From an uncultured Bacteroidia bacterium (GTDB taxonomy: Bacteria; Bacteroidota; Bacteroidia; Bacteroidales; Prolixibacteraceae), in NCBI GenBank assembly GCA_903923905.1, contig CAIXZH010000050.1:1-64000 (forward strand): a DNA stretch of 64,000 bases, in the 5' to 3' direction. The notes under the pieces were generated by a model, which had not been told where the DNA came from, made no database searches, and saw only the letters and a list, made by a program, of their open reading frames with translations. The position numbers were made by a program, and so were the translations under genes. This document shows, piece by piece, positions 1 through 10,889 of this stretch. How positions within the stretch are numbered: the first letter of the stretch is position 1; the number at the start of each line of letters is the position of its first letter.

Positions 1-1289
1 CCCATTCTGATTTCCAATAATTTAATTATATCTTCCCGGACGATCTCCCTTCTGAATCTGGGTTTCCAGGGTGTTAGCCGATTGTCGATATGACTAATCG
101 CAGCGTCAATATTTGCCGATTCCTCAAAGGCCTTATCCTTATAAATCCGCTCATCGATAAAAATCTGTTCGAGGGAGGCAAAATGCCATTGTTCCTCGAG
201 TTCGCCCATATGAATTTCAAGCTCAAGCTTAAGTAATTCAACAGTTTTTTCTACTGATCGTTTAAGGATTTCTGTAACATTTATAAATCTGGGCTTGTCG
301 TCTTCAACAATGCAGGCATTGGGCGAAATTGAAACTTCGCAATCGGTAAAAGCATAAAGCGCATCAATCGTTTTGTCTGAACTGATTCCCGGCATTAGGT
401 GAATCAAAATCTCGACATTTGCAGCTGTATTGTCATCAATTTTTTTGACCTTGATTTTCCCTTTATCGTTGGCTTTAACAATTGATTCAATTAAAGAAGA
501 GGTTGTCCGGCCAAAAGGTATCTCTGTAATAGCAAGGGTTTTATTATCGAGTTTTTCGATTTTGGCCCTGATCTTAACTGCACCACCTCGCAAGCCATCA
601 TTATATTTGCTGACATCGATGTAACCGCCTGTCAGAAAATCGGGAAAAAGTTCGAAATTTTCTTCGTTAAGATACGCAATACAGGCATCAAGTAACTCGA
701 TAAAATTATGAGGGAGAATTTTTGATGCCAGACCCACCGCAATTCCTTCGACTCCCTGGGCCAACAGCAGGGGAAATTTGACCGGAAGGGTTACAGGTTC
801 GCGGTTTCGGCTGTCGTATGAGAGCTGCCACTTAGTCGTTTTGGGATTAAACATAACCTCAAGTGCGAACTTTGAGAGTCGTGCCTCAATGTATCTTGGA
901 GCCGCGGCTCCATCACCAGTAAGTATATTTCCCCAGTTTCCCTGAGCATCAATTAACAATTCCTTCTGCCCAAGCTGAACAAGAGCATCGCCAATCGAAG
1001 CATCGCCATGGGGGTGGTACATCATCGTCTGCCCGATAATGTTGGCAACTTTAGTATACCTGCCATCGTCCATCTGCCTCATTGCATGAAGAATACGGCG
1101 TTGAACAGGTTTAAGTCCGTCATTTACATAAGGCACTGCCCTCTCCAGGATCACATATGAAGCATAATCAAGGAACCAGGTCTGATACATCGATGACAAA
1201 TAAACAATATGGTGAAGCTCCTTTTTAGCCTCTTTTGCCTCATTCTCTTCCGGCATCGGTAATCCTTCTGTAACTTCCTCGTTAGACAT
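1..1289 (-). CDS. parC: DNA topoisomerase IV subunit A (GyrA/ParC-type), C-terminus truncated by window edge
   Basis: Reverse-strand reading from ATG at 1289 gives MSNEEVTEGLPMPEENEAKEAKKELHHIVYLSSMYQTWFLDYASYVILERAVPYVNDGLKPVQRRILHAM...YHPHGDASIGDALVQLGQKELLIDAQGNWGN, the type IIA topoisomerase A core. It runs off the left edge so is missing from the ORF track. Adjacent to parE. Confidence 0.93.
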   Translation of the reverse strand, partial: MSNEEVTEGLPMPEENEAKEAKKELHHIVYLSSMYQTWFLDYASYVILERAVPYVNDGLKPVQRRILHAMRQMDDGRYTKVANIIGQTMMYHPHGDASIGDALVQLGQKELLIDAQGNWGNILTGDGAAAPRYIEARLSKFALEVMFNPKTTKWQLSYDSRNREPVTLPVKFPLLLAQGVEGIAVGLASKILPHNFIELLDACIAYLNEENFELFPDFLTGGYIDVSKYNDGLRGGAVKIRAKIEKLDNKTLAITEIPFGRTTSSLIESIVKANDKGKIKVKKIDDNTAANVEILIHLMPGISSDKTIDALYAFTDCEVSISPNACIVEDDKPRFINVTEILKRSVEKTVELLKLELEIHMGELEEQWHFASLEQIFIDERIYKDKAFEESANIDAAISHIDNRLTPWKPRFRREIVREDIIKLLEIRM

Positions 1290-1363
1290 TTTTCACGAAT
1301 GAATTGGAGTTGCTAATATGATTTGTCGGTCATCGTCAAACAATGACAGGTGGTTATCATTAC

Positions 1364-3196
1364 TTAAATTTCATCTTTTTCTACATGGAGATTCTCAATA
1401 ATGAAGTCCTGACGATCGGGGGTGTTTTTACCCATGTAAAATTCGAGCATCTCGGAAACGGATTCATTTTTATTCAGAATAACTGAGTCGAGGCGAATAT
1501 CCTCGCCAATAAAATTCTTAAACTCATCGGGCGATATTTCACCCAATCCTTTAAAACGAGTTATTTCAGGACTGGCCCCAAGGGCTTTTACTGCCTGATC
1601 GCGTTCCTGCTCAGAATAACAATAAGCTGTTCTTTTTTTATTACGAACCCGGAAAAGGGGTGTCTGTAAAATATAAAGATGCCCTTTTTTAATCAACTCA
1701 GGAAAGAACTGCAAAAAGAAGGTGATTAGCAACAAACGGATATGCATACCGTCAACATCGGCATCAGTGGATATGATCACCTTGTTATACCGCAGTTCGT
1801 CTATACCCTCTTCGATATTCAGAGCGGCCTGAAGCAAGTTAAACTCTTCATTCTCGTACACGATCTTCTTGGTTAGCCCATAACTGTTCAGTGGCTTGCC
1901 CCGAAGACTAAAAACAGCCTGAGTCGTAACATCACGTGATTTGGTAATCGACCCACTTGCCGAGTCCCCTTCGGTAATAAAAATCGAGCTGTTTTCCTTA
2001 AGTTCATGGCTGGTGTTATAGTGAATCCTGCAGTCCCTTAATTTCTTATTATGCAGACTTACCTTTTTCGCCCTCTGTTTTGCCAGTTTTTGAATGCCTG
2101 AGATTGCCTTACGTTCCCTTTCTGATTCCTGGATTCGTTTTAAGAGAATGTCAGCGGTTGTACCATTCTTATGAAGGAAGTTCCCTAACTCCTTTTGGAC
2201 AAAATTCATTATAAAATTACGCACAGAAGGACCCTCAGGCCCCATGTCCTTTGAGCCCAGTTTTGTTTTGGTCTGAGACTCAAATATTGGTTCTTCAACC
2301 TTAATGCTGAGTGCAGAAACTATTGAGGCGCGGATATCGGAAGCATCGAACTCTTTATGGTAAAAATCCCGGATTGTTTTGACAAGTGCTTCACGGAAGG
2401 CTGCCAGGTGAGTTCCACCCTGAGGAGTAAACTGACCATTTACAAAGGTGTAATAATCTTCACCGTACTGGTTGCTGTGAGTCAGCGCAAATTCAATGTC
2501 CTCACCTTTGAGATGGATTATCGGATAAACCGGATCCTGATCGAGGTTTTCCTCCAGAAGATCATAAAGACCATTTTTTGAGAGGTATTTTTCTCCATTA
2601 AAATTGATTATTAATCCGGCGTTTAGAAAGGTGTAATTTTTCAATAATGGGACTACAAACTCCTCGATGTAGTGATAATTCCTGAAGATCTCATTATCAG
2701 GGGTAAAAGCTACTGCGGTACCGTTTACCTCCTCGGTAGGAATCTCATCATGGTCTTTTAATATCTCGCCCTTCGAAAAATCAATTCTTTTTAAACGGCC
2801 ATCCCGAACGGATTTAATCGAAAACTTATGCGACAGCGCATTTACGGCTTTAATTCCCACCCCGTTTAACCCTACCGATTTCTTGAAAACCTTTGAATCG
2901 TATTTAGCACCCGTATTCATACGAGAAGCCACATCCATCAGCTTACCAAGCGGAATACCACGGCCATAGTCTCGCACAGAAACCAGATCATCAGAAACAG
3001 ACACATCAATCTTGCGCCCGTTGCCCATCATAAATTCGTCAACAGAATTATCCAGAACCTCCTTTAGAAGGACATAAATTCCATCATCGGCCGCTGAGCC
3101 ATCGCCCAACTTACCAATGTACATACCGGGTCGCTTGCGGATATGTTCTTTCCAATCAAGCGTACGAATTGATTCTTCAGAATAACCTGGGACCAT
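1364..3196 (-). CDS. parE: DNA topoisomerase IV subunit B
   Basis: [38 protein letters not shown] and [19 protein letters not shown] motifs. ORF is open to 3253, but [15 protein letters not shown] at 3196 is the likelier start. Confidence 0.95.
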   Translation of the reverse strand: MVPGYSEESIRTLDWKEHIRKRPGMYIGKLGDGSAADDGIYVLLKEVLDNSVDEFMMGNGRKIDVSVSDDLVSVRDYGRGIPLGKLMDVASRMNTGAKYDSKVFKKSVGLNGVGIKAVNALSHKFSIKSVRDGRLKRIDFSKGEILKDHDEIPTEEVNGTAVAFTPDNEIFRNYHYIEEFVVPLLKNYTFLNAGLIINFNGEKYLSKNGLYDLLEENLDQDPVYPIIHLKGEDIEFALTHSNQYGEDYYTFVNGQFTPQGGTHLAAFREALVKTIRDFYHKEFDASDIRASIVSALSIKVEEPIFESQTKTKLGSKDMGPEGPSVRNFIMNFVQKELGNFLHKNGTTADILLKRIQESERERKAISGIQKLAKQRAKKVSLHNKKLRDCRIHYNTSHELKENSSIFITEGDSASGSITKSRDVTTQAVFSLRGKPLNSYGLTKKIVYENEEFNLLQAALNIEEGIDELRYNKVIISTDADVDGMHIRLLLITFFLQFFPELIKKGHLYILQTPLFRVRNKKRTAYCYSEQERDQAVKALGASPEITRFKGLGEISPDEFKNFIGEDIRLDSVILNKNESVSEMLEFYMGKNTPDRQDFIIENLHVEKDEI

Positions 3197-3605
3197 TTTA
3201 AATCGATTTTGCACAAATATAGTGAAAATCAAAGGTGTCACAAACGAAATCAACAGCCAGTAATGAACACAATTTAGTTGATAAGTTTCAGACGCGGCCC
3301 TAAAGATGGATGTGAAAGATATTTTTAATTATTTAATCAACCCTGGCTCATTTACATACAACTAATTCTATTATAGCTACTTGTGTGATTAATTGCAAAT
3401 ATTAAACAGTTGAACGATTTCAGTTAAAAATCTGAAGGCAGATGGTTGCAATTGACCGGCCGCATTAGAAATAATCAAAATTTTCTCTACCAAAAATCAC
3501 TGCTATAGCTGCAAAAATTCAATGATTCGTTTGAATAAAAAGAAGAAGGTTATGAATATTCTAGGATTAAAAGAATAATTTTGAGATTCGGGTTTAGCCC
3601 GTGAT

Positions 3606-5759
3606 TTGAATAGGCTAAAAATGGATAAAGTACTTGATAATCTGCAGCATATATTTCAAAGACCATTTCAGAGTTCAGTCCTGATATTTGCATTGATCTT
3701 GTTCATTATACTGCTTGCACCTATTTTATTCAGAAGATTTAAAGTTCCCGGAATAATCGGATTGATTATTGCCGGAGTAATTATTGGTCCGCATGGATTG
3801 AATCTCATTGCCAAAAATTCTGCAATAGATCTCTTTTCAACCATCGGATTGCTTTATATCATGTTTCTTGCCGGCCTCGAACTGGACCTGAAAGGCTTTT
3901 CCAACTACAAGCACAAGAGTTTGGTATTTGGCTTCTTTACATTTATTTCCCCCTTTGCTATTGGATACCCTGTCTGCCGGTATTTGCTGGAGTTTAGTTT
4001 CGAGACCAGTTTTTTAGTTTCAAGTATGTTTGCCACACATACACTGGTGACTTATCCCATCGTCAGCCGTTTCGGTATTTCAAGGAATGAAGCGGTAGGG
4101 ATAACCGTTGGAGGAACTATGCTGACCGATACTGCAGTATTAATAATTCTGGCAGTTATTAGTGGTTCTGTAAACGGTGAAATTACTCCTGGTTTTTGGA
4201 TAAGATTCTCAATTTCTGTATTACTATTCCTTGGCATCGTTTTATGGCTTATTCCGAAACTTGCCACCTGGTTTTTCCGGCATTTTGAAGGGGAGAAAAA
4301 TTCACATTTCATCTTTGTCCTGGCCATGGTTTTCCTTTCCGCATTTTTATCTGAACTAGCTGGTCTTGAGCCAATTATTGGAGCATTTGCAGCCGGAATT
4401 GCGTTGAACAAACTAATTCCCCACACCTCATCCCTGATGAACAGGCTGGAGTTTGTTGGCAATTCCCTATTCATTCCATTTTTCCTGATCAGTGTCGGAA
4501 TGCTGATTAACCTGCATGTACTTTTGGAAGGCCCTCATGCATTGATTATTGCAGCAACACTTACGATTGTTGCACTCATCGGAAAATACATTGCAGCCTG
4601 GATTACCTCTGCAATATTCAAGTATTCCAAAGCTAACCGCCACCTGATATTTGGATTGAGCAGTTCGCATGCCGCAGCTACAATCGCCGTAATTATGGTA
4701 GGTTTCAGAATTGGAATTGTAGATGAGAATATACTGAATGGAACAATCGTATTAATTTTGGTAACCTGTCTTGTAGCTTCATTTGTTACGGAACATTCTG
4801 CTAAACATGTTTTAATCACCGATAAATCCGAATCTCCTGCCCTACCTTCCATCAGTGAGCAAAAAATACTTGTTCCGATCTATAACCCCAATAATATGGA
4901 ACGATTGCTCGACCTGGCCATCGCAATAAAAAATCCTAAAAACCGTTTTCCGATCGTTAGTTTGTCAGTTGTGGAGGATGACCTTCAGGCAAAGCAAAAG
5001 CTGGTCGAAGCAAAGATAAACCTTGAAAAAGCGATCATTCATGCCTCTGCCTTTGATCAGGAAGTTGAAATTATTACAACGATCAGTCAAAACGTTCCCA
5101 GCGGAATTAAACGGGTAGCCACTGAGATATTTGCCACTGAGATTATTATTGGATTTGCCCTTAAAAGCCAGTTTACTGACATCCTGTTTGGAAATGTAAT
5201 AAAATATATCGTGGAGAATACGAATCAGGCTGTCTGGGCTTGCAGTATCTCCCCTCAACTAAGCGGGCACAAAAAAATTGTGGTTATCTGCCCCCGGTAT
5301 GCAGATCGGGAATACGGATTTAATCTGTGGCTTGACAGAGTATTTCGGCTGGCTAGGACCTTAAAGGTATCCTGCCAATTTCTCTCGACTCCTCAAACCT
5401 TCAGGCACATTAAAGAATACCTGCATTCGAGTAAAATGGTTATTTCCTTAAAACATACAGAGTTTACCGATTGGAATGATTTCACCGAAATCTCAGCCTA
5501 CATTCAGCCAACAGACCTTGTAATTATTACACTACCGCGAAACGGCGGCATTTCTTACAAAATCAACCAGGAGAGTATTCCGCGACTGATGGCCAAAAAT
5601 TTTGAAAACTACGACTTCATCCTGATTTATCCGAACGAGATTGAGGATAATCCTGAAATGATGTTCTCAGACGATTTCGACAAAAGCCTGATTGAAGAGG
5701 GTATTAATAAGCTTTCAAATAAAGCAAGATCGCTTACTGAGATCTTCCGCAAGAGATAG
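3606..5759 (+). CDS. CPA2-family cation:proton antiporter (KefB/NhaS-like) with C-terminal Usp-like cytosolic region
   Basis: About 12 hydrophobic segments with GLIIAGVIIGPHGLN, FLAGLELDL and GAFAAGIALN; soluble C-terminus (KILVPIYNPNNMERLLDLA). Confidence 0.88.
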   Translation: MNRLKMDKVLDNLQHIFQRPFQSSVLIFALILFIILLAPILFRRFKVPGIIGLIIAGVIIGPHGLNLIAKNSAIDLFSTIGLLYIMFLAGLELDLKGFSNYKHKSLVFGFFTFISPFAIGYPVCRYLLEFSFETSFLVSSMFATHTLVTYPIVSRFGISRNEAVGITVGGTMLTDTAVLIILAVISGSVNGEITPGFWIRFSISVLLFLGIVLWLIPKLATWFFRHFEGEKNSHFIFVLAMVFLSAFLSELAGLEPIIGAFAAGIALNKLIPHTSSLMNRLEFVGNSLFIPFFLISVGMLINLHVLLEGPHALIIAATLTIVALIGKYIAAWITSAIFKYSKANRHLIFGLSSSHAAATIAVIMVGFRIGIVDENILNGTIVLILVTCLVASFVTEHSAKHVLITDKSESPALPSISEQKILVPIYNPNNMERLLDLAIAIKNPKNRFPIVSLSVVEDDLQAKQKLVEAKINLEKAIIHASAFDQEVEIITTISQNVPSGIKRVATEIFATEIIIGFALKSQFTDILFGNVIKYIVENTNQAVWACSISPQLSGHKKIVVICPRYADREYGFNLWLDRVFRLARTLKVSCQFLSTPQTFRHIKEYLHSSKMVISLKHTEFTDWNDFTEISAYIQPTDLVIITLPRNGGISYKINQESIPRLMAKNFENYDFILIYPNEIEDNPEMMFSDDFDKSLIEEGINKLSNKARSLTEIFRKR

Positions 5760-6011
5760 ATTCTAAGGAATAGGCTTGTTATGAAAAAGTGAACTTACCT
5801 CCGAAGTAGTTCAGCCAGATGCAAAAAATAGTTTGCCGGCTGCACCGGTCCAAATTTCCAAATTACACATACCAAATAATCTAAGACATTATTCCTTTGG
5901 TCTGATTCCCTACTTCATCAATAAGACAATATTAATTTTACCTATTCATAACCTATTAGAACCTGATACTTAAATAGGCATTCCTATCTTTGTCCAACCA
6001 ATTTTGAATTT

Positions 6012-6911
6012 ATGTGGGCACTCTTTGCCGTTCTTTCGGCTATTTTCCTTGGAACATACGATGTTTTTAAAAAATTATCGCTGAGTCATAATGCTGTTCT
6101 GCCAGTTCTCTTTTTTTCAACGTTCACATATGCCGTCACCTTTCTTCCTTTAGTCCTGATATCCGCTTACTACCCTGAATTACTGAAAAACACTATTTTT
6201 TTTATTCCTGAAGCACCTCTTGCACAGCACGGCTATTTTTTCCTTAAATCGGTGATTGTCACAAGCTCCTGGATTTTCGCATTTTTCGCAATCAAGCACC
6301 TTCCTTTGACAATCGTTTCTCCAATACGTGCAACCGGTCCCATCTGGATTATTTTGGGAGCCATCGTTATTTTTTCAGAACATCTGACTATGATACAGTG
6401 GATTGGAACAGCTATTACTCTGGTCTTTTTTTATTTTTTATCGCTTGCAGGGAAGTCTGAAGGGTTTCATTTTTCGACTAATAAATGGGTTCTGTTTTTA
6501 ATTGCCGGTACTCTGCTTGGATCAATAAGCGGGTTTTATGATAAATTCCTTGTTCGTAATTTCGACCGGATGGCTATGCAGGCATGGTCATCGATATACC
6601 AGGTTGGCCTACTTTTACCGATAGTCCTTTTTCTCTGGTACCCGAATCGTAAAGAAAATACCCCATTTCAGTGGCGTTGGTCAATCCCGATGATCGGTCT
6701 TTTTTTGGTAGTTGCTGACTTCCTGTATTTTTATGCGATTGGTTTTGACGGATCTCTCATTTCCGTAATATCGGCTCTGCGACGTGGAGGAGTCGTCATC
6801 TCATTTACCCTCGGAGCTGTAATATTTCATGAAAAGAATGTCCGGCAGAAAGGTTGGCTTCTACTCGGAATTTTGACAGGGGTTATTATTTTGGTATTAG
6901 GCAGCAAATAA
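6012..6911 (+). CDS. EamA/DMT-family membrane transporter
   Basis: 10-TM architecture in two halves, SPIRATGPIWIILGAIVIFSE; 299 aa. Confidence 0.82.
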   Translation: MWALFAVLSAIFLGTYDVFKKLSLSHNAVLPVLFFSTFTYAVTFLPLVLISAYYPELLKNTIFFIPEAPLAQHGYFFLKSVIVTSSWIFAFFAIKHLPLTIVSPIRATGPIWIILGAIVIFSEHLTMIQWIGTAITLVFFYFLSLAGKSEGFHFSTNKWVLFLIAGTLLGSISGFYDKFLVRNFDRMAMQAWSSIYQVGLLLPIVLFLWYPNRKENTPFQWRWSIPMIGLFLVVADFLYFYAIGFDGSLISVISALRRGGVVISFTLGAVIFHEKNVRQKGWLLLGILTGVIILVLGSK

Positions 6912-6947
6912 TATTTTAGAGCCACGAAGTATTACGTCTCTAAAATT

Positions 6948-9581
6948 TTACGGTTTGATTACTTTCATCAATGCTCCCGGAACCTGAATAAGGTCAAAGT
7001 CATGATCATAGATCAGGAATTTGTTCTCCCATATAGTTGCAAATTTCTCCTTATATTCCCGTAACCCCTTATATTGTGAAAATCCCCTTATTTTCTCATA
7101 GGCAAACTTCATGGACTTTTCTTTGAAAGTATGGGGATCGTTTAATCCTGACATTGGTGCAAAACCCATATTGACATACGAATATCCTTCGGATTTAAGG
7201 TGACGGAATAATTCGATAATAATAAAATCCATTACCCCATTTGGAGCATCTGACGTTTTTCGAATTAAATCACAAGTACCTTCTCCCCTGGCGAAATCGG
7301 GAATGATGTTTAAAAATGCCACAATTTTCTCTTCAGAGTTCTCAACCGTAATAAGCGTTTGCTGTTTCAGTTCACCCCATATAAACATCCCCTGCGAGAA
7401 GATTATTTCACTTCTGCCGGTATCCTCAAGCCATTCGTCAGATACCGATTTAATTTTCTGAAGAAGACCATCTTTAATCGGAGGAGTATGAATTTGGGTT
7501 TTGTAACCCCTATCCTTTACTTTAGAGAGCGCATTCCTGATCGACTTCTTAGAGCCCCCTTCCAATGAAAAAGTATTCAGATCTACCAACCCCTCCTGCC
7601 CCAAAAACATTACCTTTTTTTTCAAACTTTGATAAATCGGCAGATCGGCTTCTGGGACGCGATAATAAATACTTTTTAATCCAATTTCAAAACAAAACCG
7701 GTCAAATTGGCTAATACAAAGCTTCATCTGATTTTCATCCTCCGCAACCGGGTTTTCAAGAACAACAGCATAATTTCCAGCTGGCCGATAGGCAATGAAT
7801 GCATTTATTCCTTCAGGTTCAAAGATCATTTTATCCTGGTAAGTCTTGAAATAATCAAGAGCCGATTTTCCATGTTGTTCAACTAATTCCCTGGGCCGTT
7901 CAAGTTCAAGCGGAGAAGGAAAAATCTTCAGGAAGTAAGGACGAATAAGGGTATAAATCAGGAAACAAAGTGTTAAAAATCCGCTTACATTAATCGACAA
8001 AAGAAATTTATGGGCAAACCGATCAGCTGGAATCAAATCGGTGCTGCCAACCAGAAAATAGTTCTGCAATGCATACCTGATGGATTGCAGGAAACTAAAA
8101 TCAATATTAAAGTGTTTTTTGTCAAGATAATAGAATCCGATTACGCTATAAACCAATACCGCAAATATGCTCAATATCGCAGTTTGTATTCCAACCGATC
8201 GCAAACGGGGATTGTTTTTTACATAATAGTCTTTCTTGGTAAATATCAAAACGACAATGACTAAAAACGCAGCAATAGCCTCCTCGTAATCCACAGCTTT
8301 AGTGAGATTACCTATCATGGAAACAAATGAGAGGAAAAATGCAAACCACCAGGCAATTTTTAGCCCTTTGAGCATAAAAGAAGCGGTAACCAATAAAAAC
8401 AGACCCAGCCCAAGAACAAAATAATTCGAAACAATAATTGCATCTATTGGCAAAAAGTCCCTTAACCAGTGAACCCGTTCTGATATTGCTGGAGTCAGCA
8501 CAGAAACTATATTAATTATTCCCAATGATAATAGTAGCAGAGCTGGTATAATTCTCATCAGTAGCTTATTGATTTTCACCAAAAAACTAAATATACCAAG
8601 GACTAATGGAAGCCAGAATTCAAAGAAGCGGTAGAGAAGTGTGGTTGTAACAGCCTCAATATTTGAAAAGCCAAAACGGATAAGGACAAAAGTCATTGAA
8701 ACTTCAATGGCGCCAAGACCTCTTAGAAATGGCGAAACAATTAAAAAGATAACTGAAATGACATAACCCACGAAAGCAGCAATAAAGGAAGGATTATAGC
8801 CCAGGGCCAACATCGCAATGTAAAGATGGGCAATGCCGGCAAATTCAATAAGAACAGAATAAAAGACAGTTATAAAGAATTGTTTTTTACTAATCCTGTT
8901 GTTCCTGATATCTACCGAAAATACTTCAAAAAATGAGAATGATTTAACCAGCCATCTATAAAACAACCCTTTTTTTACGATTGACCGATACATAAAATAT
9001 AAAATAACTATAAGCGCAAACATTGCAAAAAATGCAATCCATTCACCAGAATTGAGTCCGCCTGCAATTAATGAGTACATAAATATGGGAATTGCAACTA
9101 CTATCACAGACAAAATCCCAACGAATCCATAAACAGTGGAGGCAAAATGGATTTGCGATTTTGTTATTCCCTTCTTCTCAATCTCACCCGTAAAAAAAGC
9201 AAGGGAAGAAATGCCTCCGGCAGGTAAGAAAATACTTACCAAATTTCTTTTCAGGAATAAAACTATGGCACTGATTAATGAGATACGTTTCCGAATTGAC
9301 GCAAATGAAGCCACATACATCAATCCCTGTAAAATAACGTATCCAAACGTTAAAAGAATTCCAATACATACAAACTTCCAGTCAGCCGAAAACAGCAATC
9401 GATTTACTTCCGCTAACTCGGTATGTTCACTTTTAATAAACCAAATAGCAATGGCAATTGAAAAAATGGTAAATATTGCCTGAGCCAGCATTTTGCTGTT
9501 CTCTAAAATAAAAGGAAGACTTCTCTCTTTAATAAATTGACCAATATAAAGAAAAGGTCGGCTAGCTTTAGTCAAAAACAT
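6948..9581 (-). CDS. mprF: MprF-like bifunctional phosphatidylglycerol lysyltransferase/flippase
   Basis: Long N-terminal polytopic domain followed by a DUF2156 synthetase domain (GINAFIAYRPAGNYAVVLENPVA..., YVNMGFAPMSGL). Confidence 0.85.
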   Translation of the reverse strand: MFLTKASRPFLYIGQFIKERSLPFILENSKMLAQAIFTIFSIAIAIWFIKSEHTELAEVNRLLFSADWKFVCIGILLTFGYVILQGLMYVASFASIRKRISLISAIVLFLKRNLVSIFLPAGGISSLAFFTGEIEKKGITKSQIHFASTVYGFVGILSVIVVAIPIFMYSLIAGGLNSGEWIAFFAMFALIVILYFMYRSIVKKGLFYRWLVKSFSFFEVFSVDIRNNRISKKQFFITVFYSVLIEFAGIAHLYIAMLALGYNPSFIAAFVGYVISVIFLIVSPFLRGLGAIEVSMTFVLIRFGFSNIEAVTTTLLYRFFEFWLPLVLGIFSFLVKINKLLMRIIPALLLLSLGIINIVSVLTPAISERVHWLRDFLPIDAIIVSNYFVLGLGLFLLVTASFMLKGLKIAWWFAFFLSFVSMIGNLTKAVDYEEAIAAFLVIVVLIFTKKDYYVKNNPRLRSVGIQTAILSIFAVLVYSVIGFYYLDKKHFNIDFSFLQSIRYALQNYFLVGSTDLIPADRFAHKFLLSINVSGFLTLCFLIYTLIRPYFLKIFPSPLELERPRELVEQHGKSALDYFKTYQDKMIFEPEGINAFIAYRPAGNYAVVLENPVAEDENQMKLCISQFDRFCFEIGLKSIYYRVPEADLPIYQSLKKKVMFLGQEGLVDLNTFSLEGGSKKSIRNALSKVKDRGYKTQIHTPPIKDGLLQKIKSVSDEWLEDTGRSEIIFSQGMFIWGELKQQTLITVENSEEKIVAFLNIIPDFARGEGTCDLIRKTSDAPNGVMDFIIIELFRHLKSEGYSYVNMGFAPMSGLNDPHTFKEKSMKFAYEKIRGFSQYKGLREYKEKFATIWENKFLIYDHDFDLIQVPGALMKVIKP

Positions 9582-9591
9582 ATCGGCAACA

Positions 9592-10716
9592 CTACTTTAT
9601 TGAAAATCGATAGACACACGCTGAAGAATAAATTTCACCAGGTCTTAATACAACAGTTGGAAAATTGGAATGATTTGGAGAGTCCGGAAAATGTTGGGTT
9701 TCAAGACAGAATGCAGACCTGAAATTATAAGGTTTACCTTTTTTCCCTATCTCTTTACCTTTAAGAAAATTACCAGTATAGAACTGGATACCGGGTTCAT
9801 TGGTGAACACTTCCATATAGCGTCCACTTAGCGGATCATAAACCGAAGCTGCAAACGAAACCCTTTCATTTTTTGTTTTATTTAATACAAAGTTGTGGTC
9901 ATAACCATGACCAAACACCAACTGCTGAATAGGGTCATTAATCCGCTTTCCAATAACCAAAGGCAGAGTGAAGTCAAAAGGTGTCCCCTTCACTGGTTCA
10001 AGATTTCCGGTTGGAATAAGGGTGGAGTCTACCGGGGTAAAGTAATCGGCATTGATGTACATCTTGTGATCGAGAATATCACCATGTCCTGCTCCATGGA
10101 GGTTAAAATAGGTATGATTCGTTAAGTTAATCACTGTTGGCTTATTGGTTTTTGCGGAGTAAAAGATGTTCACCTCGTTTTTATCTGTAAGCTTGTAGAT
10201 CATCATAACCTTCAATTCTCCGGGATAACCCTCATCCATGTCAGGCGAAACCAATGTCATCTCTACCTCGTTATCCCTATTTTGAACACCATTCCAAATT
10301 TTGGAGGAGAATCCTTTGATTCCCCCGTGCAGACTATTGGGAATATTATTTATCGCAAGTTTATATTCCAGATTGTCGAGTTTAAATGTACCTTTTGAAA
10401 TACGATTTCCATACCGCCCTATTGCAGCACCAAAATACTGTTCTTTGGCGTTAAGGTAACCGGTTAGACTATCATAACCCAAAACAATATCCTCCTTCTT
10501 TCCACTTCTGTCGGGAACCATTAAAGACACGATTCGTCCGCCATAATTGGTGACTGACATCTCCATCCCGTTTTTGTTTCTTAATGTGAAAAGTTCAACC
10601 TGTTTTCCATCAATCTTTTTATTAAAAGCATCAGGCGAAATTACCGTCCTGGATTTTTTTTGGTCACAGGAAACCACAGCAAAGGCAACAAGCAGAGTCA
10701 GTGTTATTATTTTCAT
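9592..10716 (-). CDS. galM: Aldose 1-epimerase, lipoprotein form
   Basis: Lipobox-like N-terminus (LLVAFAVVSC); TNYGGRIVSLMVPDR, GRYGNRI, NLTNHTYFNLHGAG and FCLETQHFPDSPN motifs. Confidence 0.93.
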   Translation of the reverse strand: MKIITLTLLVAFAVVSCDQKKSRTVISPDAFNKKIDGKQVELFTLRNKNGMEMSVTNYGGRIVSLMVPDRSGKKEDIVLGYDSLTGYLNAKEQYFGAAIGRYGNRISKGTFKLDNLEYKLAINNIPNSLHGGIKGFSSKIWNGVQNRDNEVEMTLVSPDMDEGYPGELKVMMIYKLTDKNEVNIFYSAKTNKPTVINLTNHTYFNLHGAGHGDILDHKMYINADYFTPVDSTLIPTGNLEPVKGTPFDFTLPLVIGKRINDPIQQLVFGHGYDHNFVLNKTKNERVSFAASVYDPLSGRYMEVFTNEPGIQFYTGNFLKGKEIGKKGKPYNFRSAFCLETQHFPDSPNHSNFPTVVLRPGEIYSSACVYRFSIK

Positions 10717-10889
10717 AAACTAAGTAGAAATTTTCTAATTACAATAGTTGCAAAGGTAATCAATAAATTTTATTGACCTTACCAGATATTTATTATGGAA
10801 TATTAACTATTTTGCGCACCTCTGCCATAGGCAACCATTTTTTATTTAACCCGGAAATAGATTAACATCAATAATTCTTAAACTAGTAG

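Noticed and set aside
4052-4852. Minus-strand ORFs of 140, 67 and 105 aa
   Set aside because: Antisense shadows of the cation:proton antiporter gene, with no domain signature.
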